Assembly (NCBI GenBank): GCA_019635275.1
Contig: JAHBZV010000006.1
Coordinates: 34,827-98,826, forward strand
DNA from: Burkholderiaceae bacterium
GTDB lineage: Bacteria; Pseudomonadota; Gammaproteobacteria; Burkholderiales; Burkholderiaceae_E
DNA: 64,000 nt
Reading direction: 5' to 3'
Below, piece after piece: positions 27,636 through 35,971 of the stretch; positions within the stretch are counted from its first letter, which is position 1; the number at the start of each line of letters is the position of its first letter. The translations under genes were made by a program, and so were the position numbers. Under the pieces are notes generated by a model. The model did no database searches. It was not told the origin of the DNA and saw nothing but the letters and a program-made list of their open reading frames with translations.

Positions 27636-28331
27636 TCAGGCATGGCACAGCTGCGGCATTGCGGCGTCCTCGACCACGCGTCCCTGGTGCAGATGGAGTA
27701 ACTCGGCGTCCAGGGCCCGCACGTCGTCGAGGTCGTGCGTGATCAGCAGCAGCGGCAGGTCGATCTGGCGCTGGAGTTCGACCAGCTCGCTGCGCAGCCG
27801 CTCGCGCAGCCCCATGTCCAGCGCGGCGAACGGCTCGTCGAGCAGTAGCGCGGACGGCTCGTTGACGAGCGCGCGTGCCAGCGCGGTGCGCTGCCGCTGC
27901 CCGCCCGAGAGCTGGTGCGGGTGGTGGTCGGCGACGGCCTCGAGGTGGAATGCTGCGATCCAGCGCGCGACGGCCTCGTCGGTGCTCGCGCGGCCCGGGT
28001 TGATCCAGCCTTTGCGACGCCCGAACGCGATGTTCTGGCGCACGGTCAGGTGCGGGAACAGTGCGTAGTCCTGGAACAGGTAGCCCAGTCGTCGTTCCTG
28101 TGGCGACATCCGCACGCCGCGGTTGGTGTCGTGAAGCACACGGCCGGCCACGCGGACATGCGCGACGTCGGGCGCGACGATGCCCGCGATCATCTTCAGC
28201 GTCAGCGTCTTGCCGGCGCCCGATGGGCCGAACAGCACGAGGCGCCGGGCGTCGCTGGCGAAGCGTACGTCGAGCTCGAAGCTCGCACCTCGATGTCGAA
28301 GCAGCTTGCGCAGCGCAACGTCCCAGATCAT
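27636..28331 (-). CDS. modC: ModC, molybdate ABC transporter ATPase, short form lacking the Mop domain
   Basis: A 231-residue ABC ATPase. Walker A is FGPSGAGKTLTLK, the Q-loop is LFQDYALFPHLTV, the signature is LSGGQRQR, and Walker B is ALLLDEPFAALD, with the H-loop in LLLITHDLDD. Typical ModC is about 350 residues and carries a C-terminal TOBE/Mop regulatory domain; here the protein ends shortly after the nucleotide-binding domain. It pairs with ModB, whose stop lies ten bases upstream of the modC start. Confidence 0.92.
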   Translation of the reverse strand: MIWDVALRKLLRHRGASFELDVRFASDARRLVLFGPSGAGKTLTLKMIAGIVAPDVAHVRVAGRVLHDTNRGVRMSPQERRLGYLFQDYALFPHLTVRQNIAFGRRKGWINPGRASTDEAVARWIAAFHLEAVADHHPHQLSGGQRQRTALARALVNEPSALLLDEPFAALDMGLRERLRSELVELQRQIDLPLLLITHDLDDVRALDAELLHLHQGRVVEDAAMPQLCHA

Positions 28332-28341
28332 GGTGATTGCC

Positions 28342-29016
28342 TCATGTCCGCGCCGCCACGCGCCCTGGCACCAACCGGCCGGCGCTCAGCAGTACGGCGA
28401 TGCAGGTGATCGAGGTGACGGCGACCAGGAAGTTCGCGGCGTCGTCCTGGCCGGCCTGGACCGCCTCGTAGACGGCAATCGACAGCGTCTGCGTCTTCCC
28501 CGCGATGCTGCCGGCCACCATCAGCGTGGCCCCGAACTCGCCGAGCGCGCGCGCGAACGACAACAGCAGGCCGGCCAGGATGCCGCGCCAGGCCAGCGGC
28601 AGCGAGACGCGGAAGAACAAGCCGGCCTCGCCGATGCCCAGCGCGCGTGCCGCGTCCTCGAACTGAGGATCCACCTGCTCGAACGCCGCCCGGGCCGCCT
28701 TGAACACCAGCGGGAAGGACACGACCGTCGCGGCAATGACCGCCGCCTGCCAGGTGAAGATCAGCCGGATGCCGAAGTGCTCGAGCAGCCATGCCCCGAT
28801 CGGGCCGTGGCTGCCGATGACCACCAGCAGGTAGTAGCCCAGCACCGTCGGCGGCATCACCATCGGCAGCGTGAGCGCCGCATCGAGCAGGTCTCGCCCG
28901 GGAAAGCGCGCGTGCGCCATCGCGTAGCCGATGCCGACGCCCAGCAGCAGGTTGATCGCTGTAGCCCACCCCGCGACCTTCAGCGTCAGCAGCAGCGCGA
29001 TCCAGGCACCGTCCAT
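28342..29016 (-). CDS. modB: ModB, molybdate ABC transporter permease
   Basis: A 224-residue inner-membrane permease with about five hydrophobic segments, starting WIALLLTLKVAGWATAINLLLG. The EAA-type loop that contacts ModC is seen in DAARALGIGEAGLFFRVSLPLAWRGILAG. It forms the transport channel for molybdate with ModC and ModA. Gap to modA is 18 bases. Confidence 0.94.
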   Translation of the reverse strand: MDGAWIALLLTLKVAGWATAINLLLGVGIGYAMAHARFPGRDLLDAALTLPMVMPPTVLGYYLLVVIGSHGPIGAWLLEHFGIRLIFTWQAAVIAATVVSFPLVFKAARAAFEQVDPQFEDAARALGIGEAGLFFRVSLPLAWRGILAGLLLSFARALGEFGATLMVAGSIAGKTQTLSIAVYEAVQAGQDDAANFLVAVTSITCIAVLLSAGRLVPGRVAART

Positions 29017-29034
29017 CTCGGCCGCGCCGGGCGA

Positions 29035-29790
29035 TCAGGGCTTGCCGAATCCGTACCGGGCCAGCACTGCCTGCGCCGCCGGGCTCGTGAGGAACTCGAC
29101 GAAGTGCTGCGCCATGGCCGCGTTCGGCGCCGCCGCCAGCGGCGCAACCGGATATAGGATCGGCCGCGTGGTCGGCACCGTCAGCGCGACCTTGACTTTG
29201 TCGGGCATCAATGCAGCGTCGGTTGCATAGACGAAGCCGGCGTCGACCTCCGCGCGCGCGACGTATTCGAGCGCCTGGCGAACGTTGTTCGCACCGATCA
29301 TCTTCGGTTCGATCGCGCCCCACAGGTTGGCGGATTCGAGCACGCTCTTCGTGTAGCGGCCGACCGGCACACTCGCCGGCAGGCCGATGGCGATGCGCGC
29401 GTAGCCGGCGTCGGCCAGGTCGGCCACGGCCCACGGTGACTTCGCGGCATGGGCCGGAACGATCACCACCAGCGTATTCGAGACGAAGTCGCGCCGCTGC
29501 GAAGCCTGCACCAGGCCCTGCTTCTGGGCCTGATCCATAGTCTCCTGGTCGGCGCTGGCGAACACGTCGGCCGGCGCGCCCTTCGCGATCTGCTGCAGCA
29601 GGGCGCCCGAGGCGCCGAAGTTCAACTGCACCTTCGTACCGGGGTTTGCCGTCTCGAACAGCGGCGCCAGTTCGCGGAAGGCATTGGTCAGGCTGGCCGC
29701 GGCGGACACCGTCAGGTCGGCCGCGAAGGCGGTCAGCGGCAGGGCCGATGCGAACAGGACTGTGAGTGCCCGGTGGAACCTGGTCGCCAT
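29035..29790 (-). CDS. modA: ModA, periplasmic molybdate-binding protein
   Basis: A 251-residue solute-binding protein with a signal peptide (residues 1-23, ending AFA). VSAAASLTNAFRELAPLFE at about residues 29-46 is the oxyanion-binding ModA signature, and NFGASGALLQQIAKGAPADVFASAD follows. First gene of modABC-modE, with a GGAGGG ribosome-binding site and a Mo-box 42 bases upstream. Confidence 0.94.
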   Translation of the reverse strand: MATRFHRALTVLFASALPLTAFAADLTVSAAASLTNAFRELAPLFETANPGTKVQLNFGASGALLQQIAKGAPADVFASADQETMDQAQKQGLVQASQRRDFVSNTLVVIVPAHAAKSPWAVADLADAGYARIAIGLPASVPVGRYTKSVLESANLWGAIEPKMIGANNVRQALEYVARAEVDAGFVYATDAALMPDKVKVALTVPTTRPILYPVAPLAAAPNAAMAQHFVEFLTSPAAQAVLARYGFGKP

Positions 29791-29831
29791 GACGAATTGC
29801 CCTCCAGAGGGTTGGCCGGTGTGTGACGCTT

Positions 29832-29855
29832 GGTTATATTAAATCATATATAACG
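29832..29855 (-). promoter_or_regulatory. Mo-box (ModE operator) upstream of modA
   Basis: GGTTATAT (29832-29839) and ATATAACG (29848-29855) are inverted half-sites separated by eight bases, the same half-site type and spacing as the E. coli modA operator. On the minus strand TCGACA (29863-29858) serves as a -35 element, so the operator sits over the spacer and -10 region of the modA promoter. ModE-molybdate repression is the expected consequence. Confidence 0.8.
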
Positions 29856-29972
29856 ATTGTCGAGGCGTCGCCACCCGGGAGCGATCAGGCGATCAAGCAA
29901 AGACGACGTCCGCTCCGAACCGCGGAGGAAAGCGCAATACAGACGTATATATATCGAGCGCGGACCGCGCTG

Positions 29973-31070
29973 CTACCGATACCAGGGCAGCGTGCGCCTG
30001 AGCGAGACGATCTCGCCGGACCCCTGCGCCGAGTAGCCGGCCAGCTGCGCGACCTGTTCGCGCCAGCGGGTCGACGCCAGCAGCGAGACGATCGCGTCCG
30101 CAGCCGGCGTCTCGAGCGTCTCGCGCTCGCAGACCAGGAAGTAGTCCTCGACGATGAGCGGGACGAAGTCGATGCTCTTGCCGGTGGCGGCCGCCTGGAT
30201 GCCGAAGCCCGCGTCGGCGGCGCCGGAGGCGACCGCCGCCGCGACGGCGAGGTGGTTCGATTCCTCGTGGTTGAAGCCGCGGATCGACGCCGGCTCGATC
30301 CGGTGGCGCGCGAGCAGTTCCTCGAGCAGCGCGCGCGTTCCGGTGGTGGGCGCGCGATTGACGAATCGCAGCCGTGGCAGGTCTTCGATGCCGCGCACGC
30401 CGAGCGGATTGCCCTGCGCCACGAACAGGCCCTGCGTGCGGTGCGCGACGCGGATCAGTTTCTCGCGCCCGAGCCGCAGCAGCGGCCCGAACGCGCGATG
30501 CACCTTCGAGCCGCGTTGTGCAAGCTCGGGCCGCGACAGCGGCAGGTGGATGCCCGCGAACGCGCAGTGCCCCTGGCGCAGCTGCCGGAGCGCCTCGAGG
30601 CTGCCCTCGTAGCGCAGGTCGAGCAGCAGCTCGCGCTCGGTCTGGCACAGGCGCTTCAGAAGCGGCAACGACAGGTCGTGGCTGGCCACGCAGTCGGTGA
30701 TCTGCACCGCATCGTTGAACGCGATCGACAGCTCGCGGCCGATCTCGGTGGCCAGGTTCTCGACCTGCGGCGCGAGCCGCGCCCGGATCCGCGTCTCGGC
30801 CCACAGCAGCTTCTCGGCGAACTCGGTCAGGCGCGCCGCGCGGCCCTTGTCCCAGTGGACCGGCGCGCGGTCGAGCCGCGTCTCCTGCTCCTTCAGGTAG
30901 CCCCACAGGTGGCGGTACGAGAAGCCGAGCTTGCGGGCGGCCGCCGCGATCGAGCCTTCGTGCCGGATCGCGCCGAGCACCTCGAAGAACGGATTGCGCA
31001 GGTGCCCCCCGCCCGAAGCCGAGAGCGCGTACTGCATTTCGATGGCGATGATGCCGGATGACTTATGCAT
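29973..31070 (-). CDS. ModE-like HTH fused to a substrate-binding-protein domain (one-component regulator)
   Basis: A 365-residue protein. The N-terminus (about residues 25-95: RNPFFEVLGAIRHEGSIAAAARKLGFSYRHLWGYLKEQE) is a ModE/LysR-type winged helix. From about residue 110 on it becomes a type 2 periplasmic-binding-protein fold without signal peptide (GRELSIAFNDAVQITDCVA... NHLAVAAAVASGAADAGFGIQAAA), like the PBP-domain family PF12727. Such proteins are thought to sense molybdate, tungstate or related ligands in the cytoplasm. ATG 31070 has no clear ribosome-binding site; ATG 31037 (MQYALSASGGG) is an alternative. It is divergent from a ModA-like binding protein gene and probably controls it. 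Confidence 0.8.
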   Translation of the reverse strand: MHKSSGIIAIEMQYALSASGGGHLRNPFFEVLGAIRHEGSIAAAARKLGFSYRHLWGYLKEQETRLDRAPVHWDKGRAARLTEFAEKLLWAETRIRARLAPQVENLATEIGRELSIAFNDAVQITDCVASHDLSLPLLKRLCQTERELLLDLRYEGSLEALRQLRQGHCAFAGIHLPLSRPELAQRGSKVHRAFGPLLRLGREKLIRVAHRTQGLFVAQGNPLGVRGIEDLPRLRFVNRAPTTGTRALLEELLARHRIEPASIRGFNHEESNHLAVAAAVASGAADAGFGIQAAATGKSIDFVPLIVEDYFLVCERETLETPAADAIVSLLASTRWREQVAQLAGYSAQGSGEIVSLRRTLPWYR

Positions 31071-31181
31071 GGCGCGTCATATCGATTCGGGGGGCCGGGC
31101 CGCCTATTCTCCCAGATCGCGCAACAGGATCGGGCCGGCGCCGGGCCGGCTGCACCGCGCGCCTTCCGAGGAAGTGCCCCG

Positions 31182-32006
31182 ATGATGCCCCCACGTTCCT
31201 TCGCTGCGCGCCGACTGCTCGCCGTCCTTGCGCTGGCCGCGACGCCCGTCGTCGCGCCGGCGCCCGCGGCCGCGCAGACCGCACGCCTGCACGCCGCCGG
31301 CAGCCTGCGCGCCGCGCTCGACGAGATCGCGCGCGAATTCGAGCGGCGCGAGCAGGTGCGCATCGAGGCGGTCTATGGCGCCTCGGGCCTGCTGCGCGAC
31401 CGGATCGCGAAGGGCGAAGCCGCCGAGGTGTTCGCATCGGCGAACATGGCGCATCCGGCCTCGCTCGCTGCCGCGGGCAAGGCGATGCCGCCGCTACCCT
31501 TCACGCGCAACGTGTTGTGCGCGCTCACGCGCCCCGACGTCGGCGTGCGGACCGGCAACCTGCTCGAACGCATGCTCGACCCGGGCGTGCGCCTGGGGAC
31601 CTCGACGCCGAAGGCCGACCCGTCCGGTGACTACGCGTTCGAGCTGTTCGCCAGAGCCGAAGCGCTGCGCCCCGGGGCGCGCCAGGCGCTGGAGGCGAAG
31701 GCGCTGAAGCTCACCGGCGGCCCCGACTCGCCGCCACCGCCGCCCGACCGCAGCGTCTACGGCGACCTGGTCGCGCGCAAGCAGGCCGACATCTTCCTCA
31801 CCTATTGCACCAACGCGCTGCTGGCGCGCCGCGACTTCCCCGATCTCGTCTCCGTCGCGATCCCGGCGGAACTGTCGGTCGGCGCACTCTACGGGCTGAC
31901 CGTGCTGCGCGGCGCGCCCGAGCCGGCGTGGCGCTTCGCATGGTTTATCCTGTCCGACGATGGGCAGGCGATTCTCACCCGGCACGGATTCGGTTCGCTG
32001 CGTTGA
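31182..32006 (+). CDS. ModA-like molybdate/tungstate-family solute-binding protein
   Basis: A 274-residue exported protein. The signal peptide (RRLLAVLALAATPVVAPAPAAAQ) is followed by RLHAAGSLRAALDEIAREFERRE, the ModA oxyanion motif, and YGASGLLRDRIAKGEAAEVFASAN. It is clearly of the ModA family but distinct from the modA gene 2 kb away. ATG 31182 has an AGGAAG ribosome-binding site. It heads an operon with a second binding protein, a FecCD permease and an ATPase and is divergent from the HTH-PBP regulator. Ligand (molybdate, tungstate or another oxyanion) is inferred. Confidence 0.85.
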   Translation: MMPPRSFAARRLLAVLALAATPVVAPAPAAAQTARLHAAGSLRAALDEIAREFERREQVRIEAVYGASGLLRDRIAKGEAAEVFASANMAHPASLAAAGKAMPPLPFTRNVLCALTRPDVGVRTGNLLERMLDPGVRLGTSTPKADPSGDYAFELFARAEALRPGARQALEAKALKLTGGPDSPPPPPDRSVYGDLVARKQADIFLTYCTNALLARRDFPDLVSVAIPAELSVGALYGLTVLRGAPEPAWRFAWFILSDDGQAILTRHGFGSLR

Positions 32007-33096
32007 CGCTGCCGGGGCGCCCGACGCCGGGCTTCGGCTCCGTGCGCGCCCGGTCGCCGTCGCCGCTCCCGCGCGTCGGCGCAGCCTGCACGCCGCGGGC
32101 GCCGCGGTCCTGGCGGCGGCCGCACCGGGGCTGTCGAGCGCGCAGGCCGCGTTCGTCGACGACGCGGGGCGCCGCGTGCCGATCGGCGCCTCCGTGCGGC
32201 GCGTCTTCCCGGCCGGGGCGCCGGCGTCGGTCTTCCTGTATTGCCTGGCCCCCGATCGGCTGCTCGGCTGGACGCGCGCGCTGCGCGCCGACGAGGCTGC
32301 GTTCCTGCTGCCCGAGGTCGCTGCGCTGCCCGAGCTCGGGCGGCTGACGGGACGAGGGTCGACGGCGGCGCTCGAATCGGTGCTCGCGATGCGCGCCGAG
32401 CTGATCGTCGACGTCGGGGCGGTCGCACCGACCTATTCCTCGCTGGCCGACCAGGTGCAGCGGCAAACAGGCGTTCCGTACCTGCTGCTCGACGGCGCAT
32501 TCGAGCGTACCGAGTCGACGCTGCGCCGACTGGGCAGCGCCCTGGGCCTGACGGCACGCGCGGAGAGCCTCGCGCGCGGCACGCGGGCGATCCTCGACGC
32601 CGCGGCAGAGTTGCGCGCCGGCCTGGCCGAGGGCGATCGGCCGCGGGTGCTGTTCGCGCGCGGCCCGACGGGGCTCGTCACGTCGGCCGGCCTGAACGCC
32701 GAGGTGCTCGACCAGGTCGGTGCGATCAACGTCGCGCGCGTCGATGCGCCGAACCTCGCGCTGGTCTCGCTCGAGCAGGTGAGTGCCTGGCGCCCCGACT
32801 GGATCCTCGCCAGCGACCCGTCCTTCGTCGCGCAGCTCGACCGCCACCCCGTCTGGTCCAGGTTGCCCGCCGTCCGTGCGAGGCGCGTGCTGCTGATTCC
32901 GCGCGTGCCGTTCGGCTGGTTCGACGCGCCGCCGGCGCTGAATCGCCTGATCGGCATCGAGTGGTTGTCCGCGGTCTTTCATCCGCGGCGCGTGCATGAC
33001 CGACTCGACGAGCGCCTCGCGGCGACCTTCGAGTGGCTCTATCACCGGCGCCCGTCGATCGGCCAGATGCGCGCCCTGCTCGCCACGACGCGGTGA
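31960..33096 (+). CDS. TroA/BtuF-type periplasmic binding protein for a FecCD transporter
   Basis: A 378-residue cluster A-type binding protein. After a Tat-like leader (RRRSLHAAGAAVLAAAAPGLSSAQA) it reads FVDDAGRRVPIGASVRRVFPAG, the usual start of the BtuF/FhuD fold, then ALRADEAAFLLPEV and the two-lobe pattern with a long helix. ATG 31960 is the first start codon in the frame and lies inside the preceding gene by 47 bases; no ATG, GTG or TTG exists in frame before the signal sequence, so this start is accepted with some doubt. It overlaps the permease gene at its stop (GTGA). Substrate not known. Confidence 0.7.
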   Translation: MGRRFSPGTDSVRCVDAAGAPDAGLRLRARPVAVAAPARRRSLHAAGAAVLAAAAPGLSSAQAAFVDDAGRRVPIGASVRRVFPAGAPASVFLYCLAPDRLLGWTRALRADEAAFLLPEVAALPELGRLTGRGSTAALESVLAMRAELIVDVGAVAPTYSSLADQVQRQTGVPYLLLDGAFERTESTLRRLGSALGLTARAESLARGTRAILDAAAELRAGLAEGDRPRVLFARGPTGLVTSAGLNAEVLDQVGAINVARVDAPNLALVSLEQVSAWRPDWILASDPSFVAQLDRHPVWSRLPAVRARRVLLIPRVPFGWFDAPPALNRLIGIEWLSAVFHPRRVHDRLDERLAATFEWLYHRRPSIGQMRALLATTR

Positions 33097-34118
33097 GACG
33101 CGCGTTCGGCTCGTCGCGTGATGGCCAGGCACTGGCGTGGCCGTGGGTGGTCGGTGCGCTCGCGCTCGCGCTCGCCGCGTCCGCGTTGTATGCGCTCGGC
33201 AGCGGGCGATTCCATCTTCCGCTCGGCGACGTGTTGCGGATTCTGTCCGGCGCGCAGGACGTGCCCGCGACCGCCGAGACCGTGCTGTGGCAGATCCGCG
33301 GCCCGCGCGTGCTCGCGGCGATCGTGGTGGGCGCGGCGCTCGCGGCCTCGGGCGTGGCGCTGCAGTCGGTGTTCCGCAACCCGCTCGCCGCGCCCGACCT
33401 GCTCGGCGTGTCGGCGGGCGCCGCGCTCGGGGCGGTGCTCGGCATCTTCCTCGGATGGAGCGTGTTCGCGATCCAGGCCTCGGCGTTCGCCGGCGGGCTC
33501 GCCGCGGTGGCGATCGTCTACGCGGTGGGCACCGTGCTGCCGCTTCGCGATCGCACGCTGAGCCTCGTGCTGGCCGGCATCGCGATCGGCAGCATGCTCG
33601 GCGCGTTGATCGCGCTGGTGAAGACGCTGGCCGATCCCTACACGCAGCTTCCGGCGATCACGTTCTGGCTGCTCGGCAGCTTTGCGTCGATCACCGTCGT
33701 CGATCTCGCACTGCTCTCGGGGCTGGCGCTGCTCGGCCTGGTTCCGCTCGCGCTGATGCGCTGGCGCGCCGACGCGCTGGCGCTCTCCGACGACGAAGTG
33801 CACGCGCTGGGGGTGCGGCTGCCGGTGGTGCGGCTCGCGCTGGTCTGCGGCGCGACGCTCGCCACCAGCGGCACGGTGGCTGCGGCGGGGATCATCGGCT
33901 GGATCGGCCTCGTGGTGCCGCACGCGGCGCGGCTGATGGTGGGCGCCTCGTTCCCGCGGGTGCTGCCGGTGGCGATGCTGCTCGGCGCGCTGCTGATGCT
34001 CGTGATCGACACGCTCGGCCGCAGCATCGCGCAGTCCGAGGTGCCCCCGGGCGTGCTCACCGCGCTGGTGGGCGCGCCGGTGCTGTTCGCACTGATGCTC
34101 AGGCGCTCCGATGGCTGA
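33093..34118 (+). CDS. FecCD-type ABC transporter permease
   Basis: A 341-residue permease with around ten membrane helices. The family signature is visible as LWQIRGPRVLAAIVVGAALAASGVALQSVFRNPLAAPDLLGVSAGAALGAV (read as RGPRVLAA, GVALQSVFRNPLAAPDLLG), and ending with VPHAARLMVG and GEVPPGVLTALVGAP-like text (SEVPPGVLTALVGAPVLFA). Such type II importers move iron-siderophores, vitamin B12, heme, and in H. influenzae MolBC also molybdate/tungstate. GTG 33093 overlaps the stop of the binding-protein gene. The ATPase gene overlaps it by eight bases. Confidence 0.92.
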   Translation: MRRAFGSSRDGQALAWPWVVGALALALAASALYALGSGRFHLPLGDVLRILSGAQDVPATAETVLWQIRGPRVLAAIVVGAALAASGVALQSVFRNPLAAPDLLGVSAGAALGAVLGIFLGWSVFAIQASAFAGGLAAVAIVYAVGTVLPLRDRTLSLVLAGIAIGSMLGALIALVKTLADPYTQLPAITFWLLGSFASITVVDLALLSGLALLGLVPLALMRWRADALALSDDEVHALGVRLPVVRLALVCGATLATSGTVAAAGIIGWIGLVVPHAARLMVGASFPRVLPVAMLLGALLMLVIDTLGRSIAQSEVPPGVLTALVGAPVLFALMLRRSDG

Positions 34119-34911
34119 ACTGCTGTGCGCGCGGGCGCTGTCGTTCGGCTACGACCGGCGGGCGCTGACCGCGCCGATCGACCTCACGCTGCACGCGGGG
34201 GAGATCGTGGTGGTGCTCGGCCCGAACGGGTCGGGCAAGAGCACGCTGTTCCGCACGCTGTTGGGCACCGTGGCGCCGCTTTCCGGGACGGTCCGCTGGG
34301 GCGAGCGCGAGCTCGGTCAGCTCGGCCCGCGCGAGCTCGCGGCGCGCGTCGCCTGGGTGCCGCAGCAGCCCGGCGCCGCGTTCGAGTTCAGCGTCGAGCA
34401 GTACGTGATGCTGGGCCGGCTCGGCCGGCTCCCGACGGGCGCCGCGCCCGGCCGCGTCGACCGCGAGGCCGTTGGGCGCGCGATCGAGCGGCTCGGGCTC
34501 GAGCGCTTCCGCGGCCGGATGCTCTCGAGGATGTCGGGCGGCGAACGCCAGCTGGCCGCGATCGCGCGCGCGCTTGCGCAGCAGGCCTCGACACTGCTGC
34601 TCGACGAGCCGACCGCGAGCCTGGACTTCGGCAACCAGGGCAGGGTGCTCGACACGCTGCGCGGCCTCGCCGCGGACGGGCTGGGCATCGCCTACGCGAC
34701 GCACGATCCGAATCATGCGCTGCGCGCGGGCACGAATGCGCTGGTCTACCTGCCCGACGGCACGACCGCGTTCGGACCGGTCTCGGGACTCATCGAGCCG
34801 TCGGTGCTCACGCGCGTCTACGGGGTCGAGGTCGAGCTTGCGCGCACGGCGGGTGGGCGGCCGGTCTTCGCGCTGGCCGCCGCGACCTCGCCACGCGACG
34901 CCGGCGGCTGA
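34111..34911 (+). CDS. ABC transporter ATPase of the FecCD-type importer
   Basis: A 266-residue ATPase with Walker A LGPNGSGKSTLFRTLLG (about residues 37-53), Q-loop VPQQPGAAFEFSVEQYVMLGRLGRL, signature MSGGERQLAAIARALAQ, Walker B LLLDEPTASLDFGNQ and H-loop YATHDPNHAL. The FSVEQYVMLGRLGR segment is of the FepC/BtuD/MolC group. It is last in the four-gene operon and its start overlaps the permease stop by eight bases. The three-copy 20-bp repeat begins over its stop codon. Confidence 0.92.
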   Translation: MAELLCARALSFGYDRRALTAPIDLTLHAGEIVVVLGPNGSGKSTLFRTLLGTVAPLSGTVRWGERELGQLGPRELAARVAWVPQQPGAAFEFSVEQYVMLGRLGRLPTGAAPGRVDREAVGRAIERLGLERFRGRMLSRMSGGERQLAAIARALAQQASTLLLDEPTASLDFGNQGRVLDTLRGLAADGLGIAYATHDPNHALRAGTNALVYLPDGTTAFGPVSGLIEPSVLTRVYGVEVELARTAGGRPVFALAAATSPRDAGG

Positions 34912-34959
34912 CTCGCGGTGCCGGCGGCTGACGCGCGGCGCCGGGTACCGACTCGCGGC
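34900..34959. repeat. Three tandem 20-bp imperfect repeats
   Basis: Units start at 34900, 34920 and 34940 and share the frame GCCGG...GACTCGCGG; the second differs from the first at two positions and the third is more divergent in its middle. The first unit carries the TGA stop of the ATPase gene. The repeat fills the space between two convergent operons. Confidence 0.8.
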
Positions 34960-34968
34960 GCCGATCGT

Positions 34969-35961
34969 TCAGCCCGCGACGAGGCAGGCTTCCTCGTCCT
35001 GCGGCGCCTTCTTCTGCATGAGCTCGACCCCGTTCTTCACCGACACGATCTCGGCCAGGATCGCCACGGCGATTTCGGCCGGCGTGCGGCTGCCGATGTG
35101 CAGCCCGATCGGGCCGTGCAACCGCGCGATCTCGTCGGCCGACAGTTCGAACATCGCGAGCCGCTCGCGCCGCTTCGCGGTGTTCTTGCGCGAGCCGAGC
35201 GCGCCGACGTAGAACGCCGGCGACTTCAGCGCCTCGATCAGCGCCAGGTCGTCGAGCTTCGGGTCGTGCGTGAGCGCGACGACCGCGGTGTTGGCGTCGG
35301 GCTTGAAGGCCGCGATCGCGTCGTCGGGCATGCCGGGCAGCCAGGTGACCTGCGGCAGTTCGAGCGTCGTGTAGTACTCCTCGCGCGGATCGCAGACGAA
35401 GACCTGGAAGTCGAGCGCCTTGGCCATCTCCGCCAGCACGCGCGAGAGCTGCCCGGCGCCGATCATCAGCAGCCGGTAGCGCGGTCCGAACACCGTTCGG
35501 GACGTCTTGCCGTCGAACTGGAACCATTCGCCGCGCTGCGCGGGCGCGAGCGCGGCGCGCCCAGTTTCCAGGTCGAGCGTACGCGCGACGAGCTCGTGGC
35601 GCGACGTGCGTTCGAGCACCTCGTCGATCCAGCCCGCGTCGGTCACCGGCTCCTGCAGCAGGCGCAGCGTGCCGCCGCAGGGCAGCCCGAATCGCGCGGC
35701 TTCCTCCTTGGCGACGCCGTAGACGACGAGCGAGGGTTTCGCGACGCGCTCGCCGGTCTGCACCCGCTTGATCAGGTCGTCTTCGACGCAGCCGCCCGAC
35801 ACCGAGCCGACCACCAGCCCGTCATCGCGCAGCGCGAGCAGCGCACCGGGGGGCCGGGGCGCCGAGCCCCAGGTCTCGAGCACGGTGACGAGCCAGACGC
35901 GGCGCCCGGCGGCGAACCAGTCGCGCGCATGTTCGAGGACTTCACGATCGAGGCTGTCCAT
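34969..35961 (-). CDS. XdhC/CoxF family molybdenum-cofactor maturation protein
   Basis: A 330-residue XdhC-type protein that binds and sulfurates Moco for insertion into xanthine-oxidase-family enzymes. The N-terminal XdhC_CoxI domain shows RRVWLVTVLETWGSAPRPPGALLALRDDG and SGGCVEDD, and PCGGTLRLL contains the conserved Cys. The C-terminal Rossmann domain starts LLMIGAGQLSRVLAEMAKAL at about residue 180 and shows ALGSRKN and HGPIGLHIGSRTPAEIAVAI. It is the last gene of the cox operon, ten bases after coxG, occupying the coxF/coxI position. Confidence 0.9.
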   Translation of the reverse strand: MDSLDREVLEHARDWFAAGRRVWLVTVLETWGSAPRPPGALLALRDDGLVVGSVSGGCVEDDLIKRVQTGERVAKPSLVVYGVAKEEAARFGLPCGGTLRLLQEPVTDAGWIDEVLERTSRHELVARTLDLETGRAALAPAQRGEWFQFDGKTSRTVFGPRYRLLMIGAGQLSRVLAEMAKALDFQVFVCDPREEYYTTLELPQVTWLPGMPDDAIAAFKPDANTAVVALTHDPKLDDLALIEALKSPAFYVGALGSRKNTAKRRERLAMFELSADEIARLHGPIGLHIGSRTPAEIAVAILAEIVSVKNGVELMQKKAPQDEEACLVAG

Positions 35962-35971
35962 TCGGTGCTCC

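Noticed and set aside
29941-29960. A second Mo-box (CGTATATATATCG)
   Set aside because: It is an AT-rich near-palindrome, but half-site spacing is wrong and it lies beyond the 3' end of the regulator gene rather than in a promoter.
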